Shown here in pieces: positions 32,253 through 44,287 of a stretch of DNA of 64,000 bases. How positions within the stretch are numbered: position 1 is the first letter of the stretch; each line of letters begins with the position of its first letter. The DNA is from Hirsutella rhossiliensis (taxonomy: Eukaryota; Ascomycota; Sordariomycetes; Hypocreales; Ophiocordycipitaceae). The notes below the pieces were generated by a model. The model was not told where the DNA came from. It worked only from the letters and a program-made list of their open reading frames with translations, and did no database searches. Where the stretch lies: positions 7,750,001 through 7,814,000 of the forward strand of contig NW_025408669.1 in assembly GCF_020360975.1 (NCBI RefSeq). Reading direction: 5' to 3'. A program made the translations under genes and the position numbers.

Positions 32253-35200
32253 ATGGCCGCCGCTAGCAACATGAAGCTCTACCTCTTCGGTGACCAGACA
32301 TTCGACGTCCAGCCCCAGCTCAAGGCCCTGCTCCGGCAGAGGAACAACCCCGTGCTGGAGGAGTTCCTGGCCAAGGCATACGAGGCGCTGCGAGGCGAGA
32401 TTTACGAGCTGCCTTACGAGGCGCGACAGAGTGTGCCGCGCTTGACGAGCCTCGATGACTTGGCCTCGTGGAACGAAGGCGAGAAGCGATCCATCGCTCT
32501 CGACATGGCGGTGACGTGCATCTTCCAGCTGGCCACGTTTATCGTGTAAGTGTTTCTCTCTCTCTGGCCCTCTCACCTCTCTCTCACTTCCCCTTTCTCT
32601 CACACACACATACACACTCTCTCTTACACTCTCTCTCACTCCCCCTTTCCCTGCACACACACACACACTCTCTCTCACTCACTCTCTCACTCCCTCTCTC
32701 TCACTCTCTCTCACTCTCTCTCACAACAAACACAGCGCTGACTCTCCTTCCAGCCAAGCCAAGAACGGCAGGGTCGGTGGCGACGAGGCTCGCGTCGTCG
32801 GCATCTGCACAGGCGCACTGGCCGCGGCAGCTGTCAGCTGCAGCGACAACCTGCTGGAGCTTGTGCCGCTGGGCGTGGCCGCTGTCAAGGCCGCGTTCCG
32901 CGTCGGCAAGCAGGTGGCGGACGCCGGGCAGCGCATTGCGCCCCGGGCCGACTCGAAGGACCAGAGCTGGTCCATGCTTGTGGCGGGCGCATCGTCGGAA
33001 GCGGCGGTGCGCGACTTCTGCGAGCAGTCGGTGAGTCAACGACGACAGCCCTGCCACCTTCCCACCCTCTCTACCCGCATCACACATACTGTCACACATA
33101 CTGACGGCCACAGTCGCTCCCCATCACGAGCCAGCCCTACGTCACCGCCTACTCGCCCAGCGGCATCGCCGTCGGCGGGCCGCCACAGACGCTGGCCCAG
33201 CTGGCGGGCTCGCCCGGCTTCCAGGGCGTGCGCTCGCGCGCCGTCCCCGTCTACGGGCCCTACCACGCGCCGCACCTGTACTCGCAGCTCGACGTCGCCG
33301 CCATCGTCGACGGCCTCGCCCCCGCCGGCGACGCCCACGAGCGCGTGCCGCTGCTGGCCAGCACGTCGGCCGCGACTCCCGCCAGGCCCCGGGCCTTTGA
33401 CGCCCTGCTCGAGGCCGCCGTGGCCCAGATCCTGCTGCAACCCATCCGCTGGGCCGCCGTCCTCGACTCTCTCCAGCAGAGCCTGCGCGAGGCCCAGCCC
33501 GCGTCCTTTGCCGTCGTGCCGCTGGCCACGACAGCCGACCAGCTCGTGTACGAGGCGCTGCAGCAGACGCCCCTGCGCTCGCTGGTGCCCTCGTCGCTGC
33601 CGCCGCGGCCGCAGCAGCAGCAGACGCGCAGCAGCGGCAACGCCAGCAAGTCCAAGCTGGCCATCATCGGCATGTCTGGTCGCTTCCCCAGCGCCAGTGG
33701 CAACGATGCCTTCTGGGAGCTGCTCCACCAGGGCCTCGACGTGCACAAGACGGTGCCGGCCAAGCACTGGGACGTGCGGACGCACGTGGACCCGACGGGC
33801 AAGGCCAAGAACACGAGCAGGACGCCCTTTGGTTGCTGGATCGACGAGCCAGGCCATTTCGACGCCCGCTTTTTCAACATCTCGCCCCGCGAGGCGCCAC
33901 AGATCGACCCGTCCCAGCGGCTCGCGCTCATGACGGCCTATGAGGCGCTTGAGCAGGCCGGTATCGTGCCGGATGCCACTCCGTCGACTCGTCGTGACCG
34001 CGTTGGCGTTTTCTATGGCGTCACAAGCGACGATTGGCGCGAGACAAACGCCGCGCAGAATATCGACACATATCTCATCCCTGGTGGCAACCGCGCATTC
34101 ATCCCCGGGCGAATCAACTATTACTTCAAATTCAGTGGGCCAAGCTATGTTGTTGATACGGCCTGCTCGTCGAGTCTTGCGGGCATCCATTTGGCCTGCA
34201 ACTCGCTCTGGAACGGCGACGTCGATATGGCTATCGCGGGCGGGACAAACGTCCTGACGAACCCGGACCTGTTCGCTGGCCTCGACCGCGGCCACTTCCT
34301 CTCGCGGACGGGCAACTGCAAGACGTTTGACGATGGCGCTGATGGCTATTGCCGCGGCGAAGGCGCCGCTACCGTCCTCCTCAAGCGCCTGGACGACGCC
34401 CTGGCCGATGGCGACCCGATCCTGGCCACCGTCTTGAGCACCTCTACCAACCACTCGGCCGAGTCTGAGTCTATTACTCGCCCAAGCGAAGGGGCTCAGC
34501 GCGCCATCTTCAAGAAGATCCTCAACCAGGGCGGCATCGACCCGTACTCGGTCGGCTATATCGAGATGCATGGCACCGGCACCCAGGCCGGCGATGCGAG
34601 CGAGATGTCGAGCGTCCTTGGAACCTTCGCCCCGGCCGGCGCCCCCCGCCCCCGAGGCCCGGACGAGGCGCTCTACCTCGGCTCCGTCAAGGCCAACATC
34701 GGCCATGGCGAGTCGGCGTCGGGCGTGTGCAGCCTGGTCAAGGTCCTGCTCATGCTCAAGAAGGATACCATCGTCCCGCACTGCGGCATCAAAACGCGTA
34801 TTAATCAGAAGTTCCCTACCGACCTGGCCGCCCGCAACGTCAACATCGCCATGGAGCCGACCCGCTGGGCCCGCACCTCGGCGCCGCGCCGGGCGCTCAT
34901 CAACAACTTCAGCGCCGCCGGCGGCAACACGGCCCTCCTGCTCGAGGACGCGCCCGCCCGTCCGGAGACGCCGGCCGGGCCTGCCGACCCGCGCGGCCCG
35001 CACCTCGTCGCCTGCTCGGCCAAGAGCGTCGTCTCGCTCCAGGGCAACCTGCGCGCCCTGCAGGCCTTGCTCCGCGCCAGCCCGGACATGGCTCTGGGCC
35101 AGCTGTCGTACACCACGACGGCCCGCCGAATCCACTACAAACACCGCGTCATGCTGGCCGCCACGTCCATCAACGACGTGTGCGCCCAGATCGACGCCGC

Positions 35201-38200
35201 CCTGCGCGACAGCGCCGGCACGACGGCGGTCAAGACCGTGCCCCGTCTTCTCTTCACCTATACCGGCCAGGGCGCCCAGTACCCCGGCATGGGCCGCCAG
35301 CTGTTCGAGCACCTGAGTTTCTTTCGCCGCGAGATCTCCCTTCTCGACCAGATGGCCCAGAACCTCGGCTTCCCCGCCTTCCTGCCCTTCATCACGGCGC
35401 CCGACGGCCAGGATATGGCTGCCTTCTCGCCGACGACTATCCAGCTGGCTGCCGTCTGCATGCAGATTGCCCTGACGAAGCTATGGTCGTCGTGGAACGT
35501 GACGCCTGCCGCCGTTGTCGGTCATAGCCTGGGCGAATACGCTGCTCTCAACGCCGCCGGCGTGCTGTCTGACGCCGATGCCGTCTATCTCGTCGGCCGC
35601 CGTGCCCAGCTCCTCGAGGCCAAGTGCACGCGTGATACGCACGCTATGCTCGTCGTCAGGGGCTCGACCGACGAGATTGCCCGCGCCCTCGACGGCCGCT
35701 TCAGCTACGAGACGGCCTGCATCAACTCGCCGGTGGAGACGGTCCTGGCCGGGACCAGCGGCCAGGTGGCAGACCTCGCCGCCGCCCTTGGCGAGGCCGG
35801 CTTCAAGACGACGATGCTTTGCGTCCCCTATGCCTTCCACTCGTCCCAGGTCGAGCCCATCATGGACGACTTCAAGTCCGCCGCCAGCGGCGTCACTTAC
35901 TCGACCGCCCGCGTTCCTGTCTTGTGCCCGCTCGACGGCTCCGTCATCGCCGAGGGCAGCGCCGGCGACTTTGGCGCCGACTATCTGGCCCGCCACCTGC
36001 GCCAGCCCGTCAACATGCAGCAGGCACTCCTCACCGCCCGGAGCAGCGGCCTCGTGACGGATCACACGTCAGCGCTCGAGCTCGGCCCGCACCCGGCCGT
36101 CGGCGGCATGGTCCGGGCCGTGCTCGGCCAGAAGGTGACGACGCTGGCGACATTGCAGCGCGGCCGCCCGGCCTGGGAGACGCTGGCCGCGACGCTCAAG
36201 GCCCTCTACACCGCCGGCGCCGAGATCCGCTGGCCCGGATACCACCGCGACTTTACCGCCTCGCACGTCGTGTTGCCCCTGAACGCCTATAGCTGGGACC
36301 TCAAGGACTACTGGATCCAGTACGTCAACGACTGGACGCTGCGCAAGGGTGACCCGCCCCTAATCCTGCCTGGATCGTCATCGAGCCCTGTGGACGGCCT
36401 CACCAGTACCACGATCCACCGCATCGTCGAGGAGTCGGGCTCCGCAACGAGCGGCCAGATGGTGGTCGAGGCCGACATAGCCCGTGAGGACCTCAGCCCC
36501 CTCGTCCAGGGCCACGAGGTCGACGGCGTCCCGCTCTGCACGCCCTCTGTCTACGCCGACATGGCCCTTAGTCTCGGCCGCCATCTGGCGCAGACCTACA
36601 GCCTGGGCCAGGCCGCCGGCGTCATCGACGTCTGCGACCTGACCATCTGCAAGGCTCTGATCCTGTCCGCCGGCACCACCAAGCAGCTGCTGCAGGCCCA
36701 CGTCAGCTGGGCCGCCGGCAAGGCGGACATCAAGTTCATGTCCTTTGACAACAAGCAGCGCCTGCAGGAGCACGCCCGCTGCGCCGTCCGCTTCCCCGAT
36801 GGCGGCCTCCAGAAGCAGCTGCAGGCCAAATTGGCCACTACCAAGCAGAACATGAAGACGCTGCGCGATGGCCTCGCGTCTGGCAAGACGGCCCGCTTCA
36901 ATCGGCCAATGTTCTACCGCGCTCTCCGCCCGCTGGCCCGCTTCCACGAGGACTATCGCGCTGTCGATGAGGTTCTTCTCGATAGCGATACGCTTCAGGC
37001 ATCCAGTCGCCTCAGCTTTAATACCGTCAAGAAGGACGGCCACTTCCATACCCATCCGGCTATTATCGACGCTCTTACCCAAGCCAGCGGCTTTTCTGTC
37101 AACTGCAATGATAACAATGACCTCGATGTGGAAGTCTTTATCAATCACGGTTGGGGCTCATTCCAGACCTTTAAGCCGATTGACTTCAATAAGGTCTATA
37201 CTACCTATACTCATATGAAAGAGGGGGCCGATAAGCTATGGAAAGGTGACATCGTTGTCTGCGATGGCGATGAGGTTGTCGCTGCCTTTGGCCAGCTTGC
37301 GGTATGTGCCCGTCAACTTACCTGAATCATAGGTATATATATGCTGACCTCCCACTCTAGATGCAAGGCGTCCCTCGCAAAGTCCTGAGGGTGATCCTGT
37401 CTATCGAGAGCGGCGAAAAGACTCGGAAGCAGCAGCCGCAGCAGGTCGAGAAGCCTCGGAAGCAGCAACAGCAGAAGCCTGCCGCCCCTCCGGCCAGCAA
37501 CCCTCGACAGGCGGCAGCCGAGCCTACCGGCGTCAACCCCTCCAGTCTGGCCAAGGCGCTTCAGATCATCTCCGAGGAGAGCGGGCTCGGCCTCGAGGAG
37601 CTTGGTGACGGAGTTGCCTGGGGCGACGTCGGCATCGATTCCCTTCTCGGCCTGAGTATTTCGGCCCGCTTTAAGAACGAGCTTGACATAGACCTCGATT
37701 TTAACGCCTTCTTTTACGAGTACCCCCTCATCGGCGACCTCAAGACCTTCTTTAACGGCCAGACCGCTACCTCGACCCCGCCCTCTTCCGACAGCGAGGC
37801 CAGTAGGTCCGTATCGAGGACCTCGAGCGTCACCGACGTCACCATGCTCGAGAGCCCCTTCCCCGAGGTCGACTTCAAGCGCGCCCTTACCATTATCTCA
37901 GAGGAGAGCGGCTTGGAATTAGAAGACCTAACCGACGATACCAACTTTGCCGACTCAGGCGTTGATTCCTTGTTATCCCTTGTCATCGTCAGCCGCTTCC
38001 GGAGCGAGCTCGGCCTCGATATTCAGCATGAGTCGCTCTTCCTCGAGTGCTCGACCGTCGCCGACATTAAGAAGCTGCTGGCCCCAGACTCGGAGGTTAA
38101 ACAGGAGAAGAAGCCTGCTATCGCCGAGGCTGCCATAGACCAGAGCTTCTCCGATGTCGACTTCAAACGCGCCCTTGCCATTATCTCCGAGGAGAGCGGC

Positions 38201-39709
38201 TTGGGATTAGAAGACCTAACCGACGATACCAACTTTGCCGACTCGGGCGTTGATTCCTTGCTATCCCTTGTCATCGTCAGCCGCTTCCGGAGCGAGCTTG
38301 ACCTCGATATTCAGCATGAGTCGCTCTTCCTCGAGTGCTCGACTGTTGCCGACATCAAGAAGCTGCTGGCCCCAGACTCGAATGTTGAGGAGGAACAGCC
38401 TGCCATCGCCGAGGCCACCAAGGAGCAGAGCCAGCAGACGGTCAAAGCCGACCATGAGAAGGACACGGCTGCGCGCGCAGCCCGCAAGGCGGCCGTCGAC
38501 GAGCTCGTGGCCAAGCATGTCGCCGACTTCTCTGGCCCGACGTCGTCGCCCCAGCGCGCTGACAGCGGCAAGGTCGTCCTGGTCACGGGTGCCTCGGGCA
38601 ACCTAGGCTGCTACCTGGTCACGCATATCGCGCAGCTGGCCGATGTCGAAGCCGTCGTCTGCCTCAACCGCAAAAACCGCAGTGAGGCTAACGAGCGTCA
38701 GGACAAGGCCATGACAACCAGAGGCATTCGTCTCCCCGAGGCGCTCAAGCATAAGCTACAGGTCTATCAGACAGATTCGGCCAAGCCTCGACTTGGCCTC
38801 TCGGAGAGCGACTACGAGCACCTGGCCGGCTCCGTTACGCACCTGGTGCATAACGCATGGCCTATGAGCGTCAAGCGGCCCCTCGCCGGCTTTGAGTCGC
38901 AGTTTCAGGTGATGCGCAACCTTATCGACCTAGCCCGCGATGCCGCCTCGCGCCGCCCGGAGTCGTTCAAGTTTAGCTTCCAGCTGGTGTCGTCTATTAG
39001 CGTTGTCGGCCATTACGGCACAGCTGGGCACAGCGGCAGCATTAGCGACAGGATTACAGTGCCCGAGCAGCGGATGAATATCGACGCAGTACTGCCTACT
39101 GGCTATAGCGACGCTAAGTGGGGATGCGAGCGCATGCTCGACGAGACGCTACACCAGTATCCTAACCGCTTCCGTCCTATGGTCGTCCGCCTAGGTCAGA
39201 TCGCCGGGTCCAGGGCGAGCGGATATTGGAATACCGCGGAGCACTTCCCCTTCCTCATCAAATCGTCGCAAACGCTTCAAGCGCTGCCCAACGTTGACGG
39301 TACCGTCTTCTGGACGCCTGTTGACGACGTTGCCGGTACGCTCTCGGACCTAGTCGTATCGGATCGCAAGCCTCACGACTTTTACCACATCGATAACCCC
39401 GTCGGCCAAGAGTGGCGCGGGACAAGCGCTATCCTCGCCGACGCGCTCAATATTCCCAAGTCGAACCTTATCCCCTTCCATGAATGGGTTGAGCGCGTCC
39501 GCCGGGCCCCCGCTCACAACAATCCGGCCTCGGCCCTGGTCGACTTCCTCGATAGCAACTACTTGCGCATGTCGTGTGGCGGCCTTGTCCTGGGCGTTGA
39601 GAATGCACTTGAGCACTCCAAGACGCTCTCTTCGACCGGGCCTGTCAGCGAGGAGGTGATTCGCAGCTATATTCACTCCTGGAAATCGCTTGGCTTCCTG
39701 ACCTCCTAG
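32253..39709 (+). CDS. Non-reducing polyketide synthase, SAT-KS-MAT-PT-ACP-ACP-ACP-R
   Basis: Exons 32253-32545, 32754-33030, 33114-37301 and 37361-39709 encode 2368 residues. SAT is at about 10-340, with active site GICTG. KS is at about 370-800 with Cys541 in VDTACSSSL plus the His motifs MHGTGTQAGD and ANIGHGES. MAT starts near 904 (TGQGAQYPGMG) with Ser995 in VVGHSLGEYAAL. PT is at about 1280-1590 with the His1324/Asp1509 dyad (QGHEVDGVPL; HPAIIDAL). Three ACPs have phosphopantetheine Ser1680, Ser1789 and Ser1885. From about 1990 there is an NAD-binding thioester reductase (LVTGASGNLG; YSDAK) in place of a thioesterase. No C-methyltransferase domain is seen. The enzyme should build an unmethylated aromatic polyketide from malonyl-CoA and release it reductively as an aldehyde or alcohol. 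Fusarubin-type PKSs use reductive release. Intron 1 is 208 bases and mostly CT/CA microsatellite. Confidence 0.96.
32556..32731. repeat. CT/CA microsatellite inside PKS intron 1
   Basis: Runs of CTCTCT, CACACA and TCTCTCACTC fill most of the first PKS intron (32546-32753), making it several times longer than the other introns of the gene (59 and 83 bases). Confidence 0.9.
37868..38094 (+). repeat. ACP-coding direct repeat, copy 1 (ACP2)
   Basis: Encodes the second ACP (VDFKRALTIISEESG to LLAPDS). It matches 38156-38382 at a spacing of exactly 288 bases with few substitutions, several of them synonymous. Confidence 0.93.
38156..38382 (+). repeat. ACP-coding direct repeat, copy 2 (ACP3)
   Basis: Encodes the third ACP, nearly identical to the second, including the phosphopantetheine site GVDSLLSL. 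The first ACP (GIDSLLGL, with different flanks) is clearly divergent, so only ACP2 and ACP3 come from a recent duplication or gene conversion. Confidence 0.93.
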
Positions 39710-41731
39710 AGGCGGAAGGGCGCCATCGAACTTGGGTGTTTTCTATTTCTTTCTTGTCTTGTCTTGTCTTTTGTCACTTTTTTTCCTTTTGTCTTAGGCT
39801 TCGCTACATGTGGTTTAAAAGGGATTGGGCTGGCTATAGATTTAGACTGGAATATTGATGTCGCATAATACAGCAAGTATTCACACACAGATTCACATTA
39901 TGCTGTAACGGTCTCAACTGAGTGTAGTGACAACTAGCAGAGCGACTGCAATAAGTATCTGTTGAGGGGGGCTGAGCCCAGAGGGCCGACCCGAACCCAG
40001 AGGATCCAAAAGTCGGAAAAGGGATCTGCGGGCCAAGGCGTGCAAAGGACGTGACTTGCGTATAGAAACATCTTAATACCCTCTTTTAGCTAGTTATCCA
40101 GGTTTCTTATACCTATATAAAGCTACCAATGGCTATACAGTTCTTGCATTAAGAGAGAGAGTATGGATTGCGCTATCCTCCTAAAAGGGGATATGTGTAC
40201 ATAATGTACGAGGGCCAACAGGATTCTGTGTTAAACAAGCCGGAAACAGATATCCGGATCCGTATGGGACTTCCTGTGTGTTTTACACGTTAACCGCCGC
40301 ATTTGTTGCCTCTAGAAGCGTCCCTAATGCTCTTACCTGCATCCGTCACTAGTTGGCGCACCCTGCTGATGCGAGAAAGCCACGGTGCTAGAACCACCAT
40401 GGTAAAAGGCCTTGTCGCGACCCCTACCTAGTTAAGGACATACGATGTAATTAACTCTAGGCCAAAGTGAAGTACTGAGATGCATGGGCTATAGTGCACC
40501 ATCTCCCAATAGGTAGACTAAGACATATACTGCTAAATTTTACTTCTCAATGTAATGGTCTTAGCCCGAATGGGCAAAAGTAGTGGTCGTGCTATGCGTG
40601 TGAAGTGACAAGAGGGATCGAAATTGACTAAGCGATAGCTTTGTCAACCAACCACACATAAGAACGTTTGTTCCAGACCAAACAACCAAGGTGTCCCATG
40701 ACACCTTGAAGAATTTCCATGGTGCTAGAGTTAGGGGGTACTAAAGGCTAGGGGGACTGATTAGTTTTTCGGTCCTCATTATGGTTATAGCCAGGAATAC
40801 TTGCTAATAAATGCTTTCTTGTATCGAGATATTCTAGACAGAAACCGTCGCTTCCGCTAACTGCAAACACTTTGCTCTGCCTACGCCTTAGTCGGGTGTA
40901 GAGACAATAGATGCTTGTTACCTACAGCGAGAGATACATCAAGGCCATAACAAGGTAACTGTTTATTGGAGCCAAGATGACGACTCCCCCGCCAAGGAAC
41001 AAACGAGAAAGAACACGCCGTGAATCCACCGAGACCAAGGCCCCAACAAGGCTGTCTGCAATATGAAACTGCCACCGGTCTGCTTTTCTATATTCTCAGA
41101 GCGAAGGGCGCACGCATCATCAGTCCGAGCCACGACAAGATTGTACAATCCTCTAGAATCAGAGTAGAAGTTGTCCGGAAATCAACGGCAATCATGCTCG
41201 GACGCCAAAATTCCCCAAAGTGGCTAGCTCACCTAAATATCGGGCTCGCCGGTCTCTCCTTGCGCCTGTCATCGCCGCATTCTCCCTAGAGATTCCATGG
41301 GATTTCGTTGATTTTCGTCTACTAAATAGAATGAGTTAAAGTGCCTGGCACTAAGGAAACACACAAGCTCCGCTAAGTGCTCTTGTTACTAGGCCCTTGT
41401 TCAGGTCTTCTTGGTTGATTGCATCCCTTGCATCCACGAGAATCGTCTCGTGCTGGCGGCTAGCTGCAATAAGCTTCTCTAGCGGCCACACGGGCCTGTG
41501 GTCGATGAAGCAATCCATTCGCCGCATTCGGTCGTGCTGCTTCGAGTGCTTTTTCACATCAAGTTTAGCCGTCACGGCGGACCCGGGCGCGTGACGGATA
41601 AGCAAGTGACTTTATATTACAAAAAGACATTTCTCCCTCCTCATTTTTCATGTTGTTCGAGACACCAGACCTCGCAGCATTGCCTCAATCATCGAAACAC
41701 ATTATTCGCCCCCCGACTCTGAACCATCCCG
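39710..41731. other. Intergenic between PKS and reductase gene; repeat debris and promoter
   Basis: 2 kb with no supported gene. 40565-40705 is a copy of a dispersed repeat (see its own entry). Near 41219-41255 a TGGCTAGC followed by CGGGCTCGCCGG weakly recalls the shared pathway promoter module. A minus-strand open frame at 41351-41605 has no recognisable domain. Confidence 0.45.
40565..40705 (-). repeat. Dispersed repeat, copy 1
   Basis: The reverse complement of this stretch matches 58012-58178, sharing blocks such as TTGTTTGGT, CGTTCTTATGTGTGGTT, CTTAGTCAATT and CGACCACT. Its element class is unknown. Confidence 0.7.
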
Positions 41732-42647
41732 ATGTCATCCTCCTCTCAACAAGGACGCCCCTTGGCGGGGAAGGTGGCGCTGGTCACCGGCGCCGGCCGA
41801 GGCCTCGGACGGGGAATCGCAGTCGAGCTGGGGCAGCGGGGAGCCTCGGTGGTGGTCAACTATAACAGCGCCGAGGCCAGGGCCAAGGAGGTGGTTGCCG
41901 AAATCGAGAAGGCAGGCAGTAGCGCCGTGGCCATCAAAGCGGATGTGAGCAAGGTGCCTGAAATCAAACAACTCTTTCAGCAGACGATTAAAAAGTTCGG
42001 CAAAATCGATATTGTCGTATCGAATTCGGGCACGGAAATGTTCAAGCCCGAGGACAAGGTCACGGAAGAAGACTACGACCGCGTCTTCAACCTCAATACC
42101 CGAGCCCAATTCTTCGTTGCCCAGCAGGCCTACGTGCATCTCGAGAAGGGAGGCCGCATCATCCTCATGTCCTCTGTCGCGGCAACCATGGCGGGAATCT
42201 CTGACCACGCGCTCTATGCCGGCAGCAAGGCGGCTATAGGGGGCTTTGCCCGCAGCTTCGCTGTCGATTGTGGCCACAAGCAAATCACTGTCAACGCCAT
42301 CGCCCCAGGCGGGGTCAAGACTGACATGTACGACGAGTAAGTGCAGTGACGAATGCTCGTAACAATATCAAGAACGCTATGCTCACGCAGCATAGTAACG
42401 CGTGGCGTTATTGGCCCGGTGCCAGCGCGTCATCGTCCATGGACGAAATCGACCAGAAAGTCGCAAACTCTAGCCCTCTTAAGAGGCTTGCTGTCTCCCA
42501 GGACATCGCGCGTGTGGTGGCATTCTTGTCCAGCCCAGATAGCGAATGGGTTAATGGTAGGTTACCAGATCCCAGTCTCTGGTTGCTCGTCAACATCACT
42601 GACACACAGCAGGTCAGGTTCTCCTTTGCACTGGAGGTTCCTACTGA
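41732..42647 (+). CDS. SDR, tri/tetrahydroxynaphthalene-reductase type
   Basis: Exons 41732-42336, 42396-42556 and 42613-42647 encode 266 residues. The introns are GTAAGT...CATAG and GTAGGT...AGCAG, and both junctions restore conserved sequence (MYDDNAW; WVNGQVLLCTGGSY). Classical SDR features: cofactor motif TGAGRGLGRG, VSNSG in place of NNAG as in hydroxynaphthalene reductases, catalytic Ser in ILMSSVAA, YAGSK (YxxxK), and APGGVKTDMYD, typical of fungal naphthol reductases. Family enzymes use NADPH to reduce 1,3,6,8-tetra- or 1,3,8-trihydroxynaphthalene in DHN-melanin synthesis, or related aromatic rings in other pathways. Beside this PKS and a scytalone-dehydratase-like gene, it probably reduces the PKS product before dehydration. 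Confidence 0.93.
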
Positions 42648-43134
42648 GTACATGTGGAAGGCTGGGACCAGGAGGGAAATCAGGAAGGGAACGATTTTAG
42701 GACGCATGAGTGGTTGATAGCAGACTGAGAAGTACATGTAACTGCAGTCGTGAAATAGTCGACGTGATTAGGTAGTGGATTGCATATATAAAGTGTTGGA
42801 AAAGCCATGAAACTCATCTTCCTTAAAATATAGAATCTTTTTATGTAAACCTCATGTCTTATGTGCAATGACATCCCTATCTCCGCCTCTGTAACATGGT
42901 AGCATCTGAGTCCACTTTACCTGGTTTCTCCTCCTAGATATCGATGTAGAAGTCTTATAACCTCTGTATTCTGGGTCTTTAGAAGATCTGTAATTATCTG
43001 GTGCGAATTCCAGGCCTTCCTTCTAGCCTTGGTCCTTTCTGCCTTTTATTATTCTCAGGACATAGCCTACGACGTAGAGTCCTTTATGGCACCGCTTATT
43101 TATCGCCCCTCGTCTTTCTTAAGTTCTCTACGTC

Positions 43135-43440
43135 GCGAAGACCACTGCGCCACGCGGGCAAAAGTGGAATGTATACTCCAATAAGTGCACTACAACTGAC
43201 AGGTATCTAACGGCCGAGTATTCCGATACACGCCGTTAAGGATTACGGCTCCACGGGAATTCCTAGATGGTCAAGAAGCAGGAATTAAACACGTACCATG
43301 CCTATAACCGAAGGAAATCCAAGAGAGATAGTTACTGTGTCAGGACAAGAAAGGGCCTATAATGCGCGTTAGTAACACCTCTATTGGGGGTGCCCTCATT
43401 TTGCATGGTGTAGCGGTATTTTACCAGCTTGACAGTTACC
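43135..43440 (-). repeat. Inverted duplication arm, left of dehydratase gene
   Basis: Its reverse complement matches 45667-45880: shared blocks include ACATTCCACTTT, GTTAGATA, TAGTAACACCTC(C/T)ATTGGGGGT and GTGTAGCGGTATTTTACCAG. A further partial copy lies at 45282-45345. Confidence 0.75.
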
Positions 43441-43445
43441 GTAAA

Positions 43446-43712
43446 ACTCGATAAATTCGCCAGGTCTTCGAGGTCTGGGGAGCGCGGGCTACCAGGACTA
43501 GCCCCAGACTCAGTCTATACTGATTAGAAATCCGCTCATACTAGCCCTAGCTTCAAAAATGACTCCACAAAGCACGAATGTGTGTGCGTGTGTCGAGCCG
43601 GAATAGCTAGGGCTGGTACGAACGGATCTATACCAAGTACAAATGAGGTGTGGGACTAAATCCTAGTAGCCCCGCTGCCCCAGACCTCGAAGACCCGGCG
43701 AATTTATTGAGC
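43446..43712. mobile_element. Foldback MITE-like element
   Basis: About 55-bp imperfect terminal inverted repeats: ATAAATTCGCCAGGTCTTCG at the left end mirrors CGAAGACCCGGCGAATTTAT at the right end. GGTCTGGGG...GGGCTACCAGGA also mirrors the right arm. The total is about 267 bp with no coding capacity, fitting a MITE-type element. Confidence 0.65.
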
Positions 43713-44287
43713 TTATGGTATTAATAAGGAATTATACCTTATACTATTTATAGCTAATTGTGCTTGTTAGCTAGAGCCGTGCCCCTTGATAATCGAGGCG
43801 TAATCTGAAAGCGTGGCCTACTACTAGCGCTCGAGGGCACTGGGCAAAAACATAGCTCAAGTGGCGTCATTTAAAGGAAATCTAAAAGAAACCTCGATTT
43901 CTTCTCATACTCAGTGAGGTGCAAAGTTCCTCGCTTTTCCACTATCGTTTTAGCTGGCGAGGTGGAGATGACGGAAGAGAGCTGGCGTCTAGGGTGTTTA
44001 TCTATAAATTCAATTCAAATTGCGGTCAATGCCGCATTTGGCTTTCAGCTTCCCCTGCTCAACCCTGCTGCTTGCTGCAAATACACCATGAGAGGCTCCA
44101 GCTTAGAAACTAATCCTCTATCGTTCTCGCCTGGGCGAGAGTAAAACAGCAGGCCAGTGCACGTCGTACTGCACCGTAGCGGGTTAAAGGAGAACGCAGC
44201 CGCATGAAGTATAAAGCCGGGGTTCTCGCTACAACTTCAATACCATACATCTTCCTTTTGACCCCATTCCGCGCGGTTGTCGACACC

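Larger units (their letters stand above)
42648..44287. other. Repeat-rich intergenic region upstream of the dehydratase gene
   Basis: No supported gene. It holds one arm of an inverted duplication (43135-43440), a foldback element (43446-43712) and the dehydratase promoter. Confidence 0.5.

Noticed and set aside
33036..35312. 758-codon minus-strand open frame opposite the PKS
   Set aside because: It mirrors the KS/MAT coding frame; GC-rich codon third positions leave few stops on the opposite strand. The sense strand has clear catalytic motifs and the antisense has none.
41351..41605. Minus-strand 84-codon frame upstream of the naphthol-reductase-type gene
   Set aside because: Protein-like in places but too short, with no known motif, and it overlaps the promoter of the next gene.
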